Below, piece after piece: positions 55,654-60,000 of a DNA stretch of 60,000 bases. Position numbers and translations under genes: made by a program. This stretch comes from Apostichopus japonicus (taxonomy: Eukaryota > Echinodermata > Holothuroidea > Aspidochirotida > Stichopodidae): assembly GCF_037975245.1 (NCBI RefSeq), contig NC_092561.1:13701001-13761000 (forward strand). Reading direction: 5' to 3'. Numbering within the stretch: position 1 is the stretch's first letter; every line of letters begins with the position of its first letter. The notes under the pieces are model-generated. The model searched no databases and had not been told where the DNA came from. It worked only from the letters and a program-made list of their open reading frames with translations.

Positions 55654-58600
55654 CTGTAAAGAATGAAGAAGGACAAGAAAAAAAAGCAATAAGTTTAGTT
55701 CATCTATTTGAATATTCTGTGTAAGGTAGTATATAGCTTGCACATATTATAAGCCTATCGTGTAAAGTAAATGTATAAACTACGTGGTGTTGCTACATCG
55801 GCAAGTATGCTGCTTTAGGTTGCTAAGTACGCTGCTTTAATAAATACTGATTCATCGCTAAGGATAGTGTCTCTGCCCCCAGATACAGATATCATGTTGT
55901 GGAAGAATTGGAACCTTCCTGTTAATGAATTATTCACCACTCAAGTTGTAATCCCGACTTTATTGTCTTGGACCTTTTAACGTTGGACTTAGTACGAACA
56001 TCTATAGTTACTTACAAATCCCACGAGAAGCCTCTAAAGTTGCAAGCCAGTCCTTCAAGTTGATTGATTTCATCTGTTGTTAGCTTTACATCAAGAGACT
56101 GAAGGAAAGAAAACGAGACGGACGGAACTTGAAAATAAGACATAATTCTTGCTGCGTTGCAGTGAATTATACCATTGTAAGGCAAGTTTTGTTTAGCTAT
56201 TTGATTAGTTCACTCCCAAGCATTCTCAGCTCATTTAAGGTCTTTACTCACTATGTCATGTGAATGTTTTGTCACAAAGCAGCGTACAGAATACACGACA
56301 TTGCTTCTTCTGCATAATTGAATCAAAACTACGGTATGAAACGTTTCCCCGAAGGGTAATGAGGGCGATGTTGAAGAACTTAGTTTGTATATATTTCGAC
56401 ATTGCTTGTTCTGCAAAATTGAATCAAAACTACAGCATGAAACGTTTCCCCGAAGGGTAATGAGGGCGATGTTGAAGAACTTAGTATGTATATATTGCGG
56501 ATGTGCGACCTGACTAATTGCCTTCGGCATCGGTTTTGAGTACAGCGTTTATGTATGCTGCCGTGTTCAGTGGACGAATCTTATCGTGATAGTAATTGCC
56601 GACTTAGGATCCGCATTACAGTCATTGCCGATTTTGTCCCAAGAGATAGTTGGGGAATTACTTCCAGTAGTTACTTCTTCCAATGTGATTATCATGTGAG
56701 TAACTTAAATATTTTCTATATTTTGATGATTCTTATATTTTTGATTATTCTTATATTTTTGATAATTCTTTTATTTTCATTTTTATCTATTTTGTAGTTG
56801 TCTCCACTTTACAGCTTTAATTGTTTTGTGTCTGTACATTTAATTTGTTTTGTATTGCTTTGTTTTACTTTTTATGTATAACGTTTAATGTTAAAAGCAG
56901 GGCCTTATTGGAAACCAGCTTTTGCTGAATAAGCAACCCTGGATAAAAATGCGAATAAATAAATAAATAAATAAATAAATAAATTGTTTACACAGCCTAT
57001 GCATTAATTTAGATATTCATATTTCCAGTTAGTTATAGAGGGAAATGGTTGAAACGTCATACATGTAACCTTTCGTCTAATCTTCAAAAGCACTTGCTCT
57101 GGCTTTGTTGAAATGCTATATGTGCTACGAAGAACAGACTCACCTTGAAGTTTTCTTCAATTCTTTCGACGCAGGTACTCTTTGGAGTACATACCAGGCC
57201 CTGACTGAGATTATAGGCTATTAGTATCTGTACTGGAGTACACTTGCGAGAGTCTGCTATCTTCTTTACGACCGGATCATCTCGTAGGTTTTTGTCGTTT
57301 TCTGGCGCCCTTTATAGGAAAATATGCTAACTTGGTTAGAAAAATGATACCATCGCAAAACACCAAAGTGTAAAAGATGTGAGTTCCTTAGTTAAATTTG
57401 GTTATATTTTGAACCTTTCAAAGCGACAGATTTATCCTATTTTTGTTACGTTAACCGTTTTGTCACCTACAAAGGGGAAAAGAAGTTGTAACAATCTACT
57501 ATATCTTTTGATATCTAGTTTGTCAGAGAGCTGAACTTATTGGCAAGTTGAACTAAGATAAAATAAGGAAACATATATTACCTCCCAGGGGCATAGCTAC
57601 GAGGGGAGGGGGCAGGCGGGGACATGTTCCCCCAATCGTCAGAGCCCCCAAAGGAGGATAAAATAATAATAATAATAATTAAAAGAAAGAATTGACAATT
57701 TAGCTACGCCCCTGTTCTTTGTCAGAAATTAAGCAAGAAATCTACAAAAACGAAATATTCTTTGTTCCAATTGTTGCTTGCGTGTTACTCTCACCATGGT
57801 CTTTCCGGTGATCCAAGAGGCGCAAATGCTGTTATGGAAACGTTATTCTCTTTAGAGAATTTTATCAACCCATTCTGGTCTAGGTAAGGGTGATTCTCAA
57901 TCTTCGTGAAGATAAAAATAAATAAATAATAACAATAATTAATAATAACATAAAAACAGGTACACAACAGTTTGGCAGTCAAAGGGAACAATAAGACCAA
58001 TGTTGGTAATAACAAAGCACCAAGGTAACCATCATCCTATTGTTTGTTCCTTGCTGGAAGCAAATGAACCTATGCAGTCATGATTGTGTGGGCGTGTCTA
58101 GCCCTAACATCTGGTGACATGGGACAATAGAAATTCCTGTCACCAGATGTCGAACAATAGAGAACAATAGTCATCGGTTGTCCAGACAAAGGGTTAGAAT
58201 AAAGTCATCGGTTGTAGCTAATATCATAGAATATAATATTGCGCGCGCGTTTATGCTTGTAAGTGTGTGGGTCTGTGACAGTTGCTTGGGTCCGCGATAA
58301 CTCAACAACGGAGTGATGGATATGCACACTTGCTGTGTAGATGTAGTGCAGTAAGAAGATGTGCCCTATAGTTTCTGGCGCTGACCTTATGAATATTAAT
58401 GAATTGATGAGGTCAAACGTTAATATTTTTAAATTGCAATAACTTCACAATCAAGTAATGTCGACTTGTAGCTAAACTTGGTGTACAGTCTGTTGTTGGT
58501 TAAAGCTGGTAAATGTTTGTGTAATATTTTTGGGACCATCTGGGCCGCCCAAAATTCCGGCCCATTTTTAGGCTGGATGGTCTCAAATTTTATATCCACC

Positions 58601-59239
58601 TCAAATGCTTATATTTTAGGGAGCATATGGGCCCACATATTTTAGCGATCAATTTTTGGTGCACAAATATATTTTTGAGCCACTTTGTTTGGGTCAAATA
58701 TTTGTGATAGGCTCAAACTTTTATTGGGCATAAGTTTTAAACTTGTAATAACTCCACAACCTTAAATCAGATTGTATCCAAACTTGGAATACAGTGTTTT
58801 GGTTAATAGCTGATACATGCGGGCATAAACATTATGATATTGCATCACAGCAGTCAGCTACAAAGTACGCCGGACTCAACTGTACACAAAACTAATAACT
58901 TTGAAAGTGATATGCCTTGATATTCTTTGATGGTGATCATTGGCGGCGAACAACAATGTCTAATTCTTACGCACATTCTACATGGATATTAAGTGCCACC
59001 AAAACAAATCAGAAATATGAAGACAGTGAGTTTACAATTTTGTAAAACATACTATCTATTTATATTGGTCTTTCTTTAACGACATTAAAACAGGGTTAAA
59101 GTATCGGTTTGGAAGTCTTTACCTGATTGTTTACACATGGTACTTTAGCAATCCTGAGGATCTCTCCAAGCTGTTGTAAGTTCACGTTTGAGACTCCAAT
59201 GGATTTTGCCAAACCCTTCTCCACCAAAGGTTCCATCGC
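55623..59239 (-). CDS. Aldo-keto reductase (AKR1-like), C-terminal half, 5 exons
   Basis: Gene-level entry. Five exons join in phase to 504 nt, or 167 codons plus TAA. This covers the C-terminal half of a family protein of about 320 residues: NADPH-dependent reduction of carbonyl groups in the cytosol. Visible landmarks are KSIGVSNVN, the VNNQ and HPYL region that contacts the nicotinamide, APLGSPERPW, and TPKS followed by RIEENF, which matches the Lys-Ser...Arg..Glu-Asn residues that bind the cofactor's 2'-phosphate. The catalytic Asp, Tyr, Lys and His lie in the missing N-terminal exons beyond 60000. The ending HYPF is typical of the family. The substrate cannot be told. Confidence 0.9.
56016..56098 (-). 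CDS. Aldo-keto reductase exon, C-terminal helix
   Basis: 83 nt, encoding SLDVKLTTDEINQLEGLACN then FRGFSWD. This matches the family pattern of 'F..LT.EE...L..L..N.R'. The acceptor is CCTTCAG and the donor GTAAGT (phase 2). An alternative reading through the donor would end in TTG TAA at once. Confidence 0.88.
56298..56495 (+). repeat. 100-bp tandem duplication
   Basis: Two adjacent units (56298-56397 and 56398-56495) share GAATCAAAACTAC, GAAACGTTTCCCCGAAGGG and TTGAAGAACTTAGT with few differences. The duplication lies in an intron of the aldo-keto reductase. Confidence 0.85.
56700..56985 (+). mobile_element. Probable LINE 3' end with (AATA)n tail
   Basis: T-rich sequence leading to GGAAACCAGCTTTTGCTGAA, TAAGCAACCCTGGATAAA and about eight AATA repeats, a style typical of non-LTR retrotransposon 3' ends. 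No coding part is present. Confidence 0.5.
57144..57309 (-). CDS. Aldo-keto reductase exon with cofactor-binding TPKS
   Basis: 166 nt, 55 codons. It includes ILIAYNLSQGLVCTPKST and RIEENFK; the Lys-Ser and the later Arg, Glu and Asn correspond to the NADPH 2'-phosphate and adenine site. The acceptor is CTATAAAG, the donor GTGAG. Confidence 0.92.
57596..57714. mobile_element. Short MITE with CAGGGGC-TAGCTA ends
   Basis: Ends CAGGGGCATAGCTACG and TTTAGCTACGCCCCTG are inverted over about 14 bp, 119 bp overall, with an (AAT)n stretch inside. No target duplication is seen. Confidence 0.6.
57795..57901 (-). CDS. Aldo-keto reductase exon with APLGSPERPW
   Basis: 107 nt, encoding IENHPYLDQNGLIKFSKENN then VSITAFAPLGSPERP. 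The family normally has QVE(L/C)HPYL here; this protein has I-E-N, a mild variation. The acceptor is TCACGAAG (not the usual CAG) and the donor is GTGAG. Confidence 0.92.
58240..58860. repeat. Diverged periodic repeat (as at 970-1310)
   Basis: Three segments with 'ataact(c/t)(c/a)acaa', then 'aaacttgg', then 'acagt', spaced about 140-300 bp, resembling the left-end repeat. A (GC)n run lies near 58241. It lies in the intron before the 57901 exon. Confidence 0.35.
59123..59239 (-). CDS. Aldo-keto reductase exon with KSIGVSNVN
   Basis: 117 nt, 39 codons, phase 0 at both ends. It begins AMEPLVEKGLAKSIGVSNVN and ends VPCVNNQ. GLAKSIGVSN is the signature-2-like region of aldo-keto reductases. The acceptor is TCACACAG, the donor GTAAAG. 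The preceding exon (with the HWP motif) is not in the window. Confidence 0.93.
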
Positions 59240-60000
59240 CTGTGTGAAACAATCGTAAACCTTGTTAGATATATTCTTTGCGCTCCTGGGCGGAGGCAAT
59301 GAGATATATGATCGGTTGATCAAGGGGGGGGGGGGGCACGGCTGTCATAGTAAACATTATTGTTCATGTGGGGTAAGTAAGTGCAGACCCGGGTTGGGAC
59401 CGTACTGGGATCCCCTACCAATGAAGACCAGTTAACACCAGATGTCTAATTTGCGAATCCCTTTATTTACAATACCATACCAAACAGTCTCTGGAAACCA
59501 AACATAATACAACACAATGAAAGAAAAAGTAAATATTTAAATAGTAACACCTGTGTTATCACTGGCCATTGGGCTCTCTCTCTCTCTCTATTAGCCACCG
59601 CAATACTAAGCACAACAAATTATATGGTGCATTTATTCTATATGTCCAGATAATCTGTATACTGAGTGACTATAAATATACAGCAAAGTCATCACTTCCA
59701 ATATAGCTCACGACGCAGTAATTAATGGCAGAATAATTAGTACAATAGGTAAGTTTAAATCATCCTGAATCCCTTAACAGTAGAAGGTCAACCACTTATG
59801 TCCAACTGACTGCATGTGAAATACAATCTAACAACAAAGCTGTAAATGGAACATATTCATGTTTTATACCAACAAGAGACAACATAATGAATGGACGGAT
59901 GACTTCATATTGACGAGAAAAACACCCGAGCAGTGCTCTTTTGCTCACATAAAAAAGTGTTTTTTCTCTGAACCAAGCATCTGATCCAAAATTCATTTGC
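59240..60000. other. Upstream aldo-keto reductase intron, no exon found
   Basis: A G-run near 59321 and a CT run at about 59575-59590. No HWP-type or DVG-type exon was found, so earlier exons lie beyond the edge. Confidence 0.4.

Overview
This window looks like nuclear DNA of an intron-rich marine invertebrate. An echinoderm such as a sea cucumber is my best guess, but this is inferred only from gene style, short secreted lectin exons and repeat style; nothing here fixes the species. All genes I can support lie on the minus strand and are split into small exons with GT/AG borders, so nearly every long open frame in the window is an artefact of repeats.

Layout. (1) 1-16 kb is a transposon-rich intergenic region holding only one coding exon: the signal-peptide first exon of a C-type-lectin-like gene (4744-4850) with a TATA box. 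It is surrounded by nested hAT-type elements, tRNA-like SINE relics, an iteron-rich foldback element and, at 14.9-15.9 kb, a minisatellite. (2) 16.7-50.7 kb is one gene. I could assemble 21 coding exons in which every splice phase agrees and the total (2868 nt) is exactly 956 codons. They encode a 955-residue protein with seven pairs of EF-hand-like motifs, most like EFCAB6 (DJ-1-binding protein). (3) 50.7-55.6 kb is intergenic with one perfect hAT-type element and LINE tails. (4) 55.6-59.2 kb holds the last five exons of an aldo-keto reductase; its N-terminal half lies beyond the right edge.

The striking feature is the inside of the EFCAB6-like gene. Many of its introns carry private tandem arrays (23, 31, 46, 42/47, about 60, 99, about 100 and 102 bp units) or transposons with clean target duplications. 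Two arrays are made from the gene's own exons. In intron 16, 21 exact-length 99-bp units each repeat the splice acceptor and first 71 nt of exon 17. In intron 10, about five decayed 102-bp units repeat most of exon 10 with the donor broken. Intron 12 holds a 2.07-kb foldback element assembled from a few short words around a self-complementary 14-mer. I see no operon, CRISPR or phage-like system.
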